From Azorinus chamasolen (lineage: Eukaryota > Mollusca > Bivalvia > Cardiida > Solecurtidae), in contig OY755247.1 of NCBI GenBank assembly GCA_963576725.1, forward strand, positions 13,458,534 through 13,522,533: a DNA stretch of 64,000 nucleotides, in the 5' to 3' direction. Both the position numbers and the translations under genes were made by a program. The notes below the pieces were generated by a model, which saw only the letters and a list, made by a program, of their open reading frames with translations, ran no database searches and was not told the DNA's origin. Below are positions 51,571-62,360 of this stretch, one piece after another; positions within the stretch are counted from its first letter, which is position 1, and each line of letters opens with the position of its first letter.

Positions 51571-53015
51571 ACAGCTAGGTGTCAAGATATCTACTGGTAT
51601 ATCAGTAACTGTGTTTACCTTTACATAAACCAAACAGCTAGGTGTCAAGATATCTACTGGTATATCAGTAACTGTGTTTACCTTTACATAAACCAAACAG
51701 CTAGGTGTCAAGATATCTACTGGTATATCAGTAACTGTGTTTACCTTTACATAAACCAAACAGCTAGGTGTCAAGATATCTACTGGTATATCAGTAACTG
51801 TGTTTACCTTTACATAAACCAAACAGCTAGGTGTCAAGATATCTACTGGTATATCAGTAACTGTGTTTACCTTTACATAAACCAAACAGCTAGGTGTCAA
51901 GATATCTACTGGTATATCAGTAACTGTGTTTACCTTTACATAAACCAAACAGCTAGGTGTCAAGATATCTACTGGTATATCAGTAACTGTGTTTACCTTT
52001 ACATAAACCATTCCTTACCTACTGGTATATCAGTAACTGTGTTATGTATATCAGTAACTGTATTTACCTTTACATAAACCATTCCTTACCTACTGGTATA
52101 TCAGTAACTGTATTTACCTTTACATAAACCATTCCTTATCTACTGGTATATCAGTAACTGTATTTACCTTTACATAAACCATTCCTTATCTACTGGTATA
52201 TCAGTAACTGTATTTACCTTTACATAAACCATTCCTTATCTACTGGTATATCAGTAACTGTATTTACCTTTACATAAACCATTCCTTACCTACTGGTATA
52301 TCAGTAACTGTGTTATGTATATCAGTAACTGTATTTACCTTTACATAAACCATTCCTTACCTACTGGTATATCAGTAACTGTATTTACCTTTACATAAAC
52401 CATTCCTTACCTACTGGTATATCAGTAACTGTGTTATGTATATCAGTAACTGTATTTACCTTTACATAAACCATTCCTTATCTACTGGTATATCAGTAAC
52501 TGTATTTACCTTTACATAAACCATTCCTTACCTACTGGTATATCAGTAACTGTGGTTTACCTTTACATAAACCATTCCTTATCTACTGGTATATCAGTAA
52601 CTGTATTTACCTTTACATAAACCAAACAGCTAGGTGTCAAGATACCTACTGGTATATCAGTAACTGTGTTTACCTTTACATAAACCATTCCTTATCTACT
52701 GGTATATCAGTAACTGTATTTACCTTTACATAAACCATTCCTTACCTACTGGTATATCAGTAACTGTGTTTACCTTTACATAAACCATTCCTTACCTACT
52801 GGTATATCAGTAACTGTGTTATGTATATCAGTAACTGTGTTTACCTTTACATAAACCATTCCTTACCTACTGGTATATCAGTAACTGTGTTATGTATATC
52901 AGTAACTGTGTTATGTATATCAGTAACTGTGTTATGTATATCAGTAACTGTGTTATGTATATCAGTAACTGTGTTATGTATATCAGTAACTGTATTTACC
53001 TTTACATAAACCATT
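51571..53015. repeat. Minisatellite array with 63-bp, ~57-bp and 21-bp units
   Basis: Seven essentially identical 63-bp units (51571-52009: acagctaggtgtcaagatat, ctactggtatatcagtaact, gtgtttacctttacataaac). Then shorter variants in which attccttacctactgg replaces the first part. Last comes a run of 21-bp units (gtgttatgtatatcagtaact, about 52875-52990). Unit lengths are multiples of three, so a 155-codon minus-strand frame with a 21-residue repeat stays open. It begins and ends within the array and has no other coding sign. Confidence 0.9.
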
Positions 53016-53019
53016 CCTT

Positions 53020-53395
53020 CCTTCAGATACATGCCTTTTCATGCATTTACAAATACAGTTGAACTTCAATATCTCGAACTTCAAGGGACCATACAAATTA
53101 GTTCGTGTTAAGAGAGGTTCGACTCATCCGATTTATAATCTGACAAATACCTCAAGTTCACAGCTTAATGCAGGTCTAAAGTAATGCTGAAAGCTCCTGC
53201 AGGAGCTTTCAGCATTACTTTAGACCTACATTAAGCTGTCACATGTGTAGTGATATATTTTAGAAATTATCCTGTATTGTAAATTTTGGAAGGACTGAAC
53301 TTTTAGTTCGAGTTATCCAAAGGTTCGAGTTATAAAAAGTTTGAGATATCGAAGTTCAACTGTAATAGAGTATACCCAGCTCAGACTGATCCTAT
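53020..53395. mobile_element. Family A scrap containing a family F MITE
   Basis: Left atgccttttcatgcatttac and right gagtatacccagctcagact are parts of an A copy on each side of the F insertion. Confidence 0.55.
53056..53362. mobile_element. Family F MITE, intact
   Basis: CAGTTGAACTTCAATATCTC and GATATCGAAGTTCAACTG, TA on both sides. Palindrome about 53162-53237 (cttaatgcaggtctaaagta), apex AAAGCTCCTGCAGGAGCTTT. Confidence 0.85.
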
Positions 53396-53572
53396 AAGCT
53401 CTGCGTACGCCCCCCTAAAATTGCCAAAACAAACTTTTTTGAGTGCTTTTTTTTTTATCTAGATCCACTAAAAATCAATAAAACAATGATTTAATCTGAG
53501 TTTTTGTATTTCCTTCACCCAATTACGCGCTTTTTCAACATGTATTACAAACACACTATTTAGTTATGGATT
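53395..53572. repeat. Fragment related to the 196-bp TIR element
   Basis: gcgtacgcccccctaaaatt, ccactaaaaatcaataaaac and atgtattacaaacacactat match 42855-43000. Termini are lost. Confidence 0.6.
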
Positions 53573-53720
53573 AGTTTAGGATTATGTAGTTTTGAAACCT
53601 TTGTGATAAATAGAGCACTAATTTTGCTCCTATGGAGCAAACTAATGCTCTATCACAAGGGTTCCAAAATGTGATTTTTACATAGGCATCAACAGGTATC
53701 ACTATGAGGGAATGGGTTAA
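53573..53720. mobile_element. Family B MITE, left part missing
   Basis: aggattatgtagttttgaaa, mutated palindrome, end GAGGGAATGGGTTAA. Confidence 0.65.
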
Positions 53721-53928
53721 TGTGTGTGTGTCTGTGTATCACCTTTTGCATGTTTTCCAAATCTGTTTGCGGAAGCAAGTTTTCACAATTTGTTGAGAGC
53801 ATGCGATTTCAGTCGACCTGAATCTAATCCATTTATGTGTCCCTGGAGGCTTACATTTGGTGTCATATGCCAACATCACCGATCAGCATGCCATGTATGC
53901 CAGATATACAGGAGAACAGTAAATAGTC
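53721..53928. other. No recognised feature
   Basis: Short (GT)n at 53719-53732, otherwise unassigned. The 87-codon frame is unsupported. Confidence 0.35.
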
Positions 53929-54125
53929 TTAACCCTTTCTGTGTTCTATATTTAATTCAAATTTCAAAACCTACTGAATATTCCTGAATAAAAAATTATG
54001 CAATATGGAAGGTGGAATATAATGTAGCCATTTTAGAACCTAACGGAAATATATCTTTCAAATTCCATTAGCAAACAAAGCAGACCATGATCACACAGCT
54101 CCTATAGTAGCCGTCTGTTTGTATA
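53929..54125. mobile_element. Family A MITE, cut by a SINE
   Basis: TTAACCCTTTCTGTGTTCTA start, core aaagcagaccatgatcacac / gtagccgtctgtttgtatat. The right tip is lost at the SINE. Confidence 0.65.
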
Positions 54126-54126
54126 T

Positions 54127-54435
54127 GAAGTGAGTGAGTTGGGTTTTTACCTCCGACAAACAATATTTCAGTTATTTGCAGACGGCACCCATTTGAGACA
54201 AGTAATAGTGTTAACCTCACTGTAATGCCCCTGCCGCGGGCACATGGTAAAGACACCCCATCAAATCACAATATACTGACACCGGGCCGAACAGTTCTAG
54301 AACTACCCCTTTAATGTCGAATGTAGACAGTGAGCTACTAGTAACAACTTTTAACTACTGTTTGGCTGTCGCGGCAGGGGATCAAACCCATGAACTTCCG
54401 TACCGCAGACGGACGCTCTTCCATGTGGCCGGTAC
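54127..54435 (-). mobile_element. tRNA-derived SINE
   Basis: The same family as 12082-12357, in the same orientation. Tail gaagtgagtgagttgggttt, body tatttcagttatttgcagac and ctttaatgtcgaatgtagac. The tRNA-like head is worn (ggggatcaaacccatgaact as B box complement). Confidence 0.75.
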
Positions 54436-54598
54436 TCTGTTTGTAAAAGCACGGAGTGTAATAGTCCATCACTGTTTGTTGGTCCATACAGTATGAAAAG
54501 GTACGTAATTGTTTAGAGAGGATTTTGAATGAAAAATAGTGCTGACCGTAGAGAATCCTCTGATCTGGGTTTACACAGTTACAAATCACTGGGCACAT

Positions 54599-54843
54599 GC
54601 TTCTCTGTTCAATATTCATGTAAGAAACCATGACATCATGGATATCTTTGATTAACTGAATTTTAATAACGTAAACTTTTCAAAGGAATTTTTTCCTACA
54701 ACAAAAACTGTAGAATCAGATTGTTATCTTGTCAAAAGCAAACAGAGCAGACCCCGATCAGATGGCTCCTATAGGAACTGTCTGATCTGGGTCTATTGTG
54801 TTTGCAAATGCATGAAAAGGTGTTTATATGGAGGAAAGAGCTA
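54599..54843. mobile_element. Family A MITE
   Basis: cttctctgttcaatattcat start. Core about 54738-54805 (apex ggctcctataggaact). End GGAGGAAAGAGCTAA. Confidence 0.75.
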
Positions 54844-55205
54844 AATGGTTAATGATTCAAGAGTCTGGTCATCTTCCTGACAGTTAGGCCAAAGCTGAAA
54901 AAAATGAACTCCTGATATTTTTTGACACATCTTGATGAAATTCCTATTCGAGATTGATCTCACAAAACCTCATCAATAAATAACATAATTATACGTCTCT
55001 TACATCTGTGACAAATGGATTGTCTCTATAATAATATAGGATACTAATCTGTGAAAACCTTGGCAAGTATGCCAAGAACAAGTCACCTATAGACAAATTT
55101 ATTGGATCATATCTATTGGCCATTTATAGACATATGACCAATAGTTTCGCACGGATTTCGATTTTATATCCTTTAATTCAATTATTATTTTTATACAAAG
55201 ATAGT
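54844..55205. other. No recognised feature
   Basis: An inverted word pair tctattggccattta / gaccaatag lies at about 55110-55146. Otherwise unassigned. Confidence 0.4.
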
Positions 55206-57496
55206 TTAACCCATTCCTCCATAAATACGCCTTTCTACACCTCTGTAAAAATCACCTATTGAAACCATTGTGATAAATAGAGCATTTGTTCCTATAGGAG
55301 CAAACATTGCTCTATTTATCACAATAGTTCCAAAATACAAAATTCTAAAATATTCCTTTTCTCTAGTTAATGCTCCTTTTCGGTAGATTCATTCAAAGTG
55401 GTTGAATCTAATCAAAGGCCTGAACAGCCATAATTGCTTTCGAGTTTGATAAGGATGTTAAGTGTAAGGGAAGAAGTTGCTGTACATGTTAATCACCATT
55501 TTTGACGTCTTGGAATTGTTTAATGTAATACTAAAAATATGACAGACTGTAGCAACAGTCAAACCATAAGCAAAGTGGTTATTAGTAACACTCAGACAGT
55601 CCTTGACCTCAACAAGTCAGAAATGCAATGCTGAGTGACAGTGTCCATCTTTCAATTCATATCAAAGCAATATCAAATGCTGTTGTGTATTTCAAAGCAC
55701 TACCCTCCTTATTAATTACGAATCCTAGAATTTTAACTACTGTTTAGACAATGTAGTATGAAATTTTAGTTAAATTTTGTTCGGGTTTATATACATGTAT
55801 GCAAACACACACACATTAATCCAAAATCTTGGTTGATTCATAATGATATCAAATGTACAGTAAATTCCTAATAATCCATATGATGTTTTATCCTATCAAA
55901 ACTCCACCATGAATTCCACTGATCATAAACTTATATGAATCCCAACTTTTATATTCCAATTTATTCTTGAAATTTGGACTGACAGCATTTTGTTATTAAC
56001 ACTCAAGATTACAGATAAATCATTTTCAAATGAATTCTATAATTGTTCTATCATTACTGGGTCTATTCAAAATAGCCAAAAAGGAGACTAACCCCTGTAA
56101 ATATACATGATCAGAGTAGACACTGTTTTACACTTTTTTAAAATATAACTTCATTTCCATCAGATCAGGATATTGATGGCCAAGAATGATATCATCTCTG
56201 GCTATTTCATATCAAATTGGTTTTTTCTTTGATTTTAGGGAAAGGGCATGGCCTTACCGGAGGGGAAAAATAAGCGTGAAATGAATGCTTATGGGGAAAA
56301 GGTCAGAAAATATCAACATAACATTTAACATGTTCATATTTTCTCTATCAAGTGACAGTACAATTCAATTAAAAGCATTTCATGCAGTTCTGATAATTTA
56401 ATGGTGTTTTTCTTGTGTGTTTTGTCTGCAACTGCACAACTCTTGGCTATTACTAAACTTTTAAACACGTCATCAATGAGTTTTCATAAAACCCCATTAT
56501 AAATCAGAAATCACAGTAAATCTCAACTATTCCATTAACCAAGACAAATATGATAGGACTTTTGGTAGATAAAGATATCGGCATTTTTTGTAAATGAAGA
56601 AGCCTACATGTATGTCTCGCATTTTTGCGATGACAATGGCATTCATGGAAAGTTCCATCTCGGTTTGTGGAGAAACTAATTAAATCCATTGTAGAGAGTA
56701 ATACGCATACTAGCCTGTTAACACTGCAAGAGAAGTTGGCATTTCTATCGTGTTTCATCAGTAAAATTACGCTAATAGAAAGAAATTGTTGTGGTACTGC
56801 TGGTATGAAAGCGAAAGTACAGACACTGCGATTCATAAACGCTATACGGATTACTCGGATCTCTAGGTTAGACGGATGTATAGAAATGCGGTTAGCGTTT
56901 TATCACGTACACGGTGTCGATATAAAAAAAATCCCTCTCCCTCCCTATCGGCGGAGAGGTAATTGATCAATGAAAAACACAACAGGTTTTCTAGTTGGGA
57001 AGTCTTTGCTATCGGCGGAGAAGAAATTTATAATTTACAGACAAGCTATTGCTGCTGTAGAAACGCCAATGTGTTGCGAAAACAATGTTTAACTAAACAC
57101 CAGGAATGAGGTTCATATACGCGTATATGATAAATGCTGATTTTCAAGCTTGCGCAACTCATATCCGCGGATATGAACTTCATATCTGGTCGGATCCGGT
57201 GTTTAGTCATACCGATATTCTTTCGCGTTTTTTGGGAGTATATTCAATAATTCAAGCTTTTAAAAGGTTGATCTTGTGTAGACTAGAAGTTATCTGACAA
57301 AGCGAAGTGTTATTAAATGCATGAAAAGTAAATAAATTAATGAACAATTTACAACAAAACTAGTTTAGAATTGAAGAGAACTATTTTCTCTTGCGCATGT
57401 TCACAAGAAATAGTGAACTCTTTGCCGTAAAAACGACCGATCGCTATATTGCATTCTTCGAAAGCAATAAAAATAGCCTATAAGGGAATGGGTTAA
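55206..57496. mobile_element. Family B MITE split by a 2.05-kb segment
   Basis: Left part 55206-55413 ends gtggttgaatcta. Right part about 57467-57496 reads aaaatagcctataagggaat GGGTTAA. Together they make one B copy of usual length. Confidence 0.65.
55414..57466. other. 2.05-kb segment of unknown nature inside a B copy
   Basis: No MITE inside and a more CpG-bearing right half (about 56680-57240). It starts with cataattgctttcgagtttg and ends with the inverse gcattcttcgaaagcaat, so ATTGCTTTCGA is present as a short inverted end. It contains two 16-base palindromes, CATATACGCGTATATG (57114-57129) and CATATCCGCGGATATG (57160-57175), and two copies of ctatcggcggaga (about 56945 and 57011). Frames of up to 110 codons show no family I know. 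It may be an insertion or an older piece of regulatory DNA. Confidence 0.5.
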
Positions 57497-57620
57497 AACT
57501 TGATTAAAGTCATGTCCCTATATATATTGGAGCTGTCTGGCAAGGGACTACTTTTTTTTGTTGTTGTTTTTTTTGCTTAGATGTGATTTACTGGTATGGC
57601 AATAAATTTTTAAACACTCT

Positions 57621-57828
57621 TTAACCCTTTCCTTCATAGGTTATTTTTAGACCCAACCTCTTTGAATGAATCTACCGAAGAGGAGCATTTACTAAAGAAA
57701 AGGAAAATGTTATAATTGTTTAGTATAGAAACCAGTGATAAATAGAGCATTTGCTCCTATGGAGCAAATGCTCTATTTATCACAATGGTTTCAAGAAGTG
57801 ACTATTACAGAGGCAAAGAAAGGGTTTA
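57621..57828. mobile_element. Family B MITE
   Basis: TTAACCCTTTCCTTCATAGG start (A-like tip). Palindrome about 57728-57793 with a shortened apex. The right tip is lost into an A-like piece (aaagggtttacccttt). Confidence 0.7.
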
Positions 57829-58015
57829 CCCTTTTTCCCCAAAAGACACACCTTCTGGCATCTTGCAAACAAAGGAGACCCAGATCAGACAGCTCCCCTT
57901 GGATTAAGGTTTGCTCTATTTCCTTCATATAAACACCGTTTCACACCATTGCAAATAGAGTAGACCCAGATCAGACAGCTTCACTAAAAGCATGGATCAT
58001 GGGTATGCCTGGACT
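57829..58015. repeat. Family A MITE pieces
   Basis: Two A left ends with one core arm each (aaaggagacccagatcagac; gagtagacccagatcagaca), the second cut by the next element. Its right half reappears at about 58690-58780. Confidence 0.5.
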
Positions 58016-58690
58016 TTATATAACATTTTGTAGAAGCCTAGGTGGTGAACATTTGTACCATTTTACTTTGAAATCCATTCATGCCTTTAGGAGTTACAGA
58101 GCATATTATAACAAATGTCCCTAGTTTTGAAATTTGAACGCTGATTGTGACCTTGACCTTTGAGATAGGAACCTGGTTCTTTTTTGGACACATCGTCTCA
58201 AAGTGGTGAACATTTGTACCAGGCTACTTTAAAATCCACTCATGTATGTAGGAGTTACAGAGCGGACATGACAAAATGTCTCCATTTTTTAACTTTGACC
58301 CCCAATTGTGACCTTGACCTTTGAGATTGAAACCTGATTCTTTTATTCGACACATTGTCTCAAGGTGATAAATATTTGTAACAGGCTAATTTGAAATCCG
58401 CTCATGTATGTAGGAGTTATAGAGCAGACACAACAAATTTTACCCATTTTTGACATTTGATCCCATATTGTGACCTTGACCTTTGAGATAGGAACCTGGT
58501 TATTTTTTGCAACAAACTGTTTTAAGTTGCTGAACATTTGTACCAAGTTATTTTGGAATCTACTTATGTATGTAGGAGCTATATAGCGGAAGTGATGCAG
58601 GACTAACAGATTGACAGACAGACTGAGAGACTGGACGAACAGTGCGATTGTAACTTATATGCCTCCCTTTTGGAACATAAAAATTCCTAG
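58016..58690. mobile_element. Pearl/HINE-like element, ~3.5 units of ~160 bp
   Basis: Units have ggtgaacatttgtaccaggc, tcatgtatgtaggagttaca and ttgtgaccttgacctttgag. A degraded (GACA)n run (58605-58635) and a tail ttatatgcctcccttttgga follow. It is a third repeat type, distinct from those at 18 and 37 kb, with the same overall order. Confidence 0.7.
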
Positions 58691-58778
58691 GTTTCATAGT
58701 GCCATTATAAAAATTCATCTATTCAATATTCATGATATCATTATTTCTTACATGAATATTCAAGTAGGAAAGGGTTAT
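58690..58778. repeat. Family A MITE right half
   Basis: tgccattataaaaattcatc, ttcatgatatcattatttct, aagtaggaaagggttat. Confidence 0.6.
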
Positions 58779-59017
58779 GGCTCTAGAGTTAGTACTCCAA
58801 AGGCAAAGCGAGGACAGTTCCAGATTGAGTGTCCCGTCAGACAACAATGATTGCTGCTATCTGAGAACTCTTTTGTCTGAAAGCCTCTCTCAGACTGAGC
58901 AATAATGTAACCAATATTCTGGTAAACACAATGTAATGGGTATGTGTCATTGAAGGGTACTCCAGACAGTTTGATGTCTAAAAAATCAATCCTATAGCTC
59001 CAGCCCCAGTTCTTTAC
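58779..59017. other. No recognised feature
   Basis: Unassigned. Confidence 0.35.
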
Positions 59018-59187
59018 CCTTACAATGCTGAATTTTCTAATGGACTACTCCAAAATTCAAACAGAATGATGAAGTTTACAGTGAATTTTTAAGGATTTTT
59101 CTGAAGAAAACTGTATAGGAACTGTCTGATCTGGGTCTATTCTGTTTGCAAAAGCGTAAACAGGCGTATTTATGGAGCAAAGGGTTA
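59018..59187. mobile_element. Chimeric TTAA MITE (E-relative left, family A right)
   Basis: The left half (ttacaatgctgaattttcta … gaagtttacagtgaattttt) matches 8801-8900. From about 59110 the sequence is family A (ggaactgtctgatctgggtc … gcgtatttatggagcaaagg). Confidence 0.6.
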
Positions 59188-59673
59188 ACCCTTTCCTTCG
59201 TATAAACGCATTTTCACATATTTGCAAACAGAGTAGACCCAAATGAGATGGTTATTTACTCAGTAAGTAGGTCTTTCTACGCCTTTGCAAACAGAGTAAG
59301 GTTTGCTCTGTTTGCTTATGAAATAATATACAGTAAAACCTCTCTATAACAGTCACTAAATTGCGTTTCTTAGTTGGTAATAAGGGCAGGTGGTTGCTTA
59401 AAGCAAGGTGAAAGTTAAACAGAACGCTCCTATAGGAGCGTTCTGTATAGGAGCGTTCTGTTTTACTTTCACCTTTCTTTAAACAGCCACCTGCCTTTAA
59501 TACAAAATACTGTCTTGATGTAATTTAGTGGTCTTTATAGAGAGGTTTTACTGTAGGTATGAATGTACTGTTTCTACTATAGCCAAAATTTCCCGTGCCA
59601 ATATAGAAATTAATCCTATTCAAATTCATGATGTCATTATTTTTACATGAATATTCATGAAATACTGGGTTAA
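59184..59673. mobile_element. Family A MITE, rearranged, containing a D variant
   Basis: TTAACCCTTTCCTTCGTATA start, a second partial left end (gcctttgcaaacagagtaag), TA-flanked insertion, then gtatgaatgtactgtttcta and end CTGGGTTAA. Confidence 0.65.
59331..59553. mobile_element. Family D variant MITE
   Basis: CAGTAAAACCTCTCTATAAC termini. Core arms gcttaaagcaaggtgaaagt. The apex is duplicated: acgctcctataggagcgttc is followed by a second tataggagcgttct. Confidence 0.8.
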
Positions 59674-59831
59674 TAAGCTATTCCATAATTATATTTTTTT
59701 GAAAATTGGGAGGAAAAATTGCAGTGTGCAAAAAATTGTCAACTATAAAAATTCTGAAAATTATTTTTTCATCCATTTCTGATTTATAAAATTAAAATGT
59801 CAGAAAATTAAGCAGCTTGACTCCTAATGAA
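59674..59831. other. No recognised feature
   Basis: AT-rich. Confidence 0.35.
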
Positions 59832-60088
59832 ACTGGGGCGTCCGTGGCCGAGTGGTTATGGTCATCGACTGACAATCACCACTGTTGTTCCAATCCCGGT
59901 CTGGGCATTTGGATTTTTCATGTGGCTTATGGTAGGTCAATGATTCTGCCTGGAATGTTCTTCTGTGCATGAAACAATGCAATTTGTTCTGTGCACAGAA
60001 GAACCTCTGGGGTCTTCCTCCACCTGTAATTAGCTGGATGTCCTGATTTAAAACGACATAAAAACCCGATAAAAACCAAACCAAACCT
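59832..60088 (+). mobile_element. tRNA-derived SINE
   Basis: The head gcgtccgtggccgagtggtt holds an A box (TGGCCGAGTGG), and gttccaatcccgg about 45 bases on is a worn B box. The body has gtaggtcaatgattctgcct, tgttcttctgtgcatgaaac and ctggggtcttcctccacctg. The tail is A-rich with (AAACC)n. The head does not complete a cloverleaf, so I do not call a tRNA gene. Confidence 0.8.
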
Positions 60089-60320
60089 GATGAGACACTA
60101 AATTACTTAGTGTCATCTGAATCAAAACTGTTTGCATAGTAATAAGAAAGTCTCCGCTATCTAGGTCTCATTGTCATGTTCTGCTGTCAGCTTTTGTCTG
60201 AGGACATCGATCCACTTTGATTTTCATCCATTGTGATTGGCGGAAGCGGTACAATTTCTCTATGAATTTTGGTCACTGACCAACAGAAAATGTATTCTCT
60301 ATGCAAATATGTGTCACATA
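60089..60320. repeat. Family N scrap and unassigned sequence
   Basis: agtgtcatctgaatcaaaac / tgtttgcatag at about 60108-60138. Confidence 0.4.
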
Positions 60321-60321
60321 C

Positions 60322-60560
60322 TGTAAAATCCCATTACAGTAAATCCCCTCTGAACCGGATGTTCAATTTAGTATAAATATCAGTCTTGGAGACAGGTGGC
60401 AACTTATAATGCATGGTGAAGGAGCTTTCTGCATGACTTACATCCTGCATTAATAAGCCAACCTGGCACCATGTTGAGAAAATTAAATTAGACCGACATA
60501 GTAGCAAATAGTGTAGACCCTGATCAGATTGCTCCGTCAAGTTTGTCTGTCTTTGGGTGT
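60322..60560. repeat. Family D fragment followed by family K fragment
   Basis: cagtaaatcccctctgaacc and one D core arm (about 60335-60455), then aaattagaccgacatagtag and caaatagtgtagaccctgat. Confidence 0.55.
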
Positions 60561-60734
60561 CAAGTATGAAACGCAAGTCACATGACAAACAATGAGAAAA
60601 AACAATGCAAGTCGAAGCAGCTGTTGATTCCTGAACATAATAATTATGTACACCTGTTAATTTAATTGAAATAACCAACAAAAGACTCTTTGAATGCTAG
60701 CAGTCAATTTGTATTCTAACGCAATCTGTCAAAT

Positions 60735-60830
60735 TTCTGCTATCTGATTGGCTCATGTGACTAAATTTGCGGCATATAAAAACTGTTTTATATGTCGCAA
60801 ATTCAACCAATCAAAAACGGCCGAATAACA
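60735..60830. repeat. Inverted repeat ('aaatttgcggcatataaaa')
   Basis: atttgcggcatataaaaact and gttttatatgtcgcaaat form a stem of about 18 pairs. Outer words tctgattggctcat / aaccaatcaaaaac extend it weakly. Confidence 0.65.
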
Positions 60831-61385
60831 GCATTAGCCTGTAAATATATTAATGCGCTTTGTTTATCTAACATTTAGATCTACTGATAAATTCGTATGC
60901 ATACACTGACATATATTCAAGTTCAGTCCGTTTTTTTGAAAGTCATTAATTTCCATTCTTTGTCACGAATTGACCGGTCTTTTATATGTCATGTGGAGAA
61001 TTATTGATATACTCAAAGCGTTGTGATTCAGATTCAACCTTATTTATCATACTATTCAAACATAACGCTATAACGTGACGTCATTGTTACAGACGACGTT
61101 TTCGCGTACGGCGCCAAAGACTAAGATAACGTTACTTTTCCTGACATGTGTATTGAAAGTGTATTGAAATGTGAAATAGCTGTCGCGTAATAATTCATGA
61201 CAAATGTAATAGTGAACTTAGAACTGGGCCGGTGTTTTGACTGTAAACCAGGGTGAAAAATCCAGTTATTTTAAGAAATCTGAGAGAAACTGGGCACTAT
61301 TTCTCGCCTCTTCACTCATTTAATCACCTGCGCACATAGGATATAACAACAATTTGGCATTTTTCGTTTTAAGATTGCGTTAAAA
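60831..61385. other. Unique sequence with CpG-bearing stretch
   Basis: No repeat recognised. Includes acgtgacgtcattg (a CRE-like TGACGTCA, 61076-61083) and gcgtacggcgccaaag. It could be regulatory, but no adjacent exon is visible. Confidence 0.35.
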
Positions 61386-61390
61386 TAGGG

Positions 61391-61547
61391 TTAATCCTAC
61401 TGTAATTTGAAATTTGCGACGGTATATGAGGTTTTTAACGGTCTTAAATTATTTTAACGGCTCCGCCTTCGGCGTCGCCATTAAAATAATTTGCGACCGT
61501 TAAAAACCTCATATACCGTCGCAAATTTCAAATTACAGTAGGGTTAA
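61391..61547. mobile_element. Long hairpin element flanked by TTAA
   Basis: Arms of about 66 bases (cctactgtaatttgaaattt, gcgacggtatatgaggtttt, taacggtc…) pair almost perfectly. The loop is the GC-rich ctccgccttcggcgtcgc. TTAA lies just outside each arm (61391-61394, 61544-61547). Confidence 0.75.
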
Positions 61548-61559
61548 CCCTATAAAGAC

Positions 61560-61730
61560 CAGAACAACAGATAAATGTGCATACTCAAGCAATAAACTCA
61601 TCATTTCTCCATCAAACCTCTCGAAGAGATGATTCTAAAGAGTGGTCACAACATAGGGTTTGGTGGAGAAATAAAGGAGTTACGTAAATTTAAAATTTAC
61701 GTATCTTATCCGGACCTCCAGTAGAGACTA
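61560..61730. mobile_element. Family C MITE, left core arm deleted
   Basis: gaacaacagataaatgtgca start, aacctctcgaagagatgatt, right arm complete (aaagagtggtcacaacatag), end cttatccggacctccag. Confidence 0.7.
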
Positions 61731-61735
61731 ATTAA

Positions 61736-61802
61736 AATCATGTAGATTCTGATGAGAATCCATGCTAGTCACCATCTCATCAAGATCCAAACTGTTTGAA
61801 AC
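61736..61802. repeat. Family N scrap
   Basis: catgtagattctgatgagaa / tcatcaagatccaaactgtt. Confidence 0.45.
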
Positions 61803-62310
61803 ATTTAACCGAAGTTTTAACGAGAAATGGAGAAAAAAAATATTTGAAAACCGTGGAAATCAACAATTTTACAGACAACAATATCTTAATTTTCCGGAAC
61901 TCTGGTAACTTAGAAAACTCTAAGGAATTGTTTCGCATTTTATCAAAGTGGAGTTTGCTTGTGAGGGAATCTCAATCCATATTTCACACACTTCATTTAA
62001 GTGCTGTTTGCTTTTGAGAGAAGCTCAATCCATTATTTCTCACACTTCATATTAAGTCCACGGAGAAGCGACTGGGATTTGATTTCAGAACCATTTTTTG
62101 TCCCTAAATACCAGTTTGTGGAACACTTTGACAGGAAATCTTCTCAAAAACACATCAAATAAAATTTATCCGTGACATGATAATCATATTTCCTTTCAAA
62201 TATTTGATGAGTGTGAAATAGTACTGATTCTGATGGGACATGAAGATACATGGCGCCTTATTGTGATGGAATAATGTTTTGCAAAGTTATCAAAATATAT
62301 TTCATAAGTC
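61803..62310. other. No supported gene
   Basis: A 73-codon plus-strand frame (61796-62017) has no recognisable family. A short local repeat 'ctcaatccat…tttc(a/t)cacacttcat' occurs at 61970 and 62026. Confidence 0.35.
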
Positions 62311-62360
62311 TGAGGCATACACAAGATGCATAAATTAAACCTTTTTCAAGAATAACTCCT

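Noticed and set aside
51544..52011. 155-codon minus-strand frame with a 21-residue repeat
   Set aside because: It is open only because the minisatellite unit is 63 bp; start and stop lie in or at the edge of the array.
56504..56966. Overlapping 110- and 99-codon frames on opposite strands
   Set aside because: No family resemblance, no splice context and no codon signal beyond chance.
59832..59910. tRNA gene
   Set aside because: A and B boxes are present, but the 3' half and acceptor stem are absent and a SINE body follows. The same holds for 12.3 kb and 54.4 kb.
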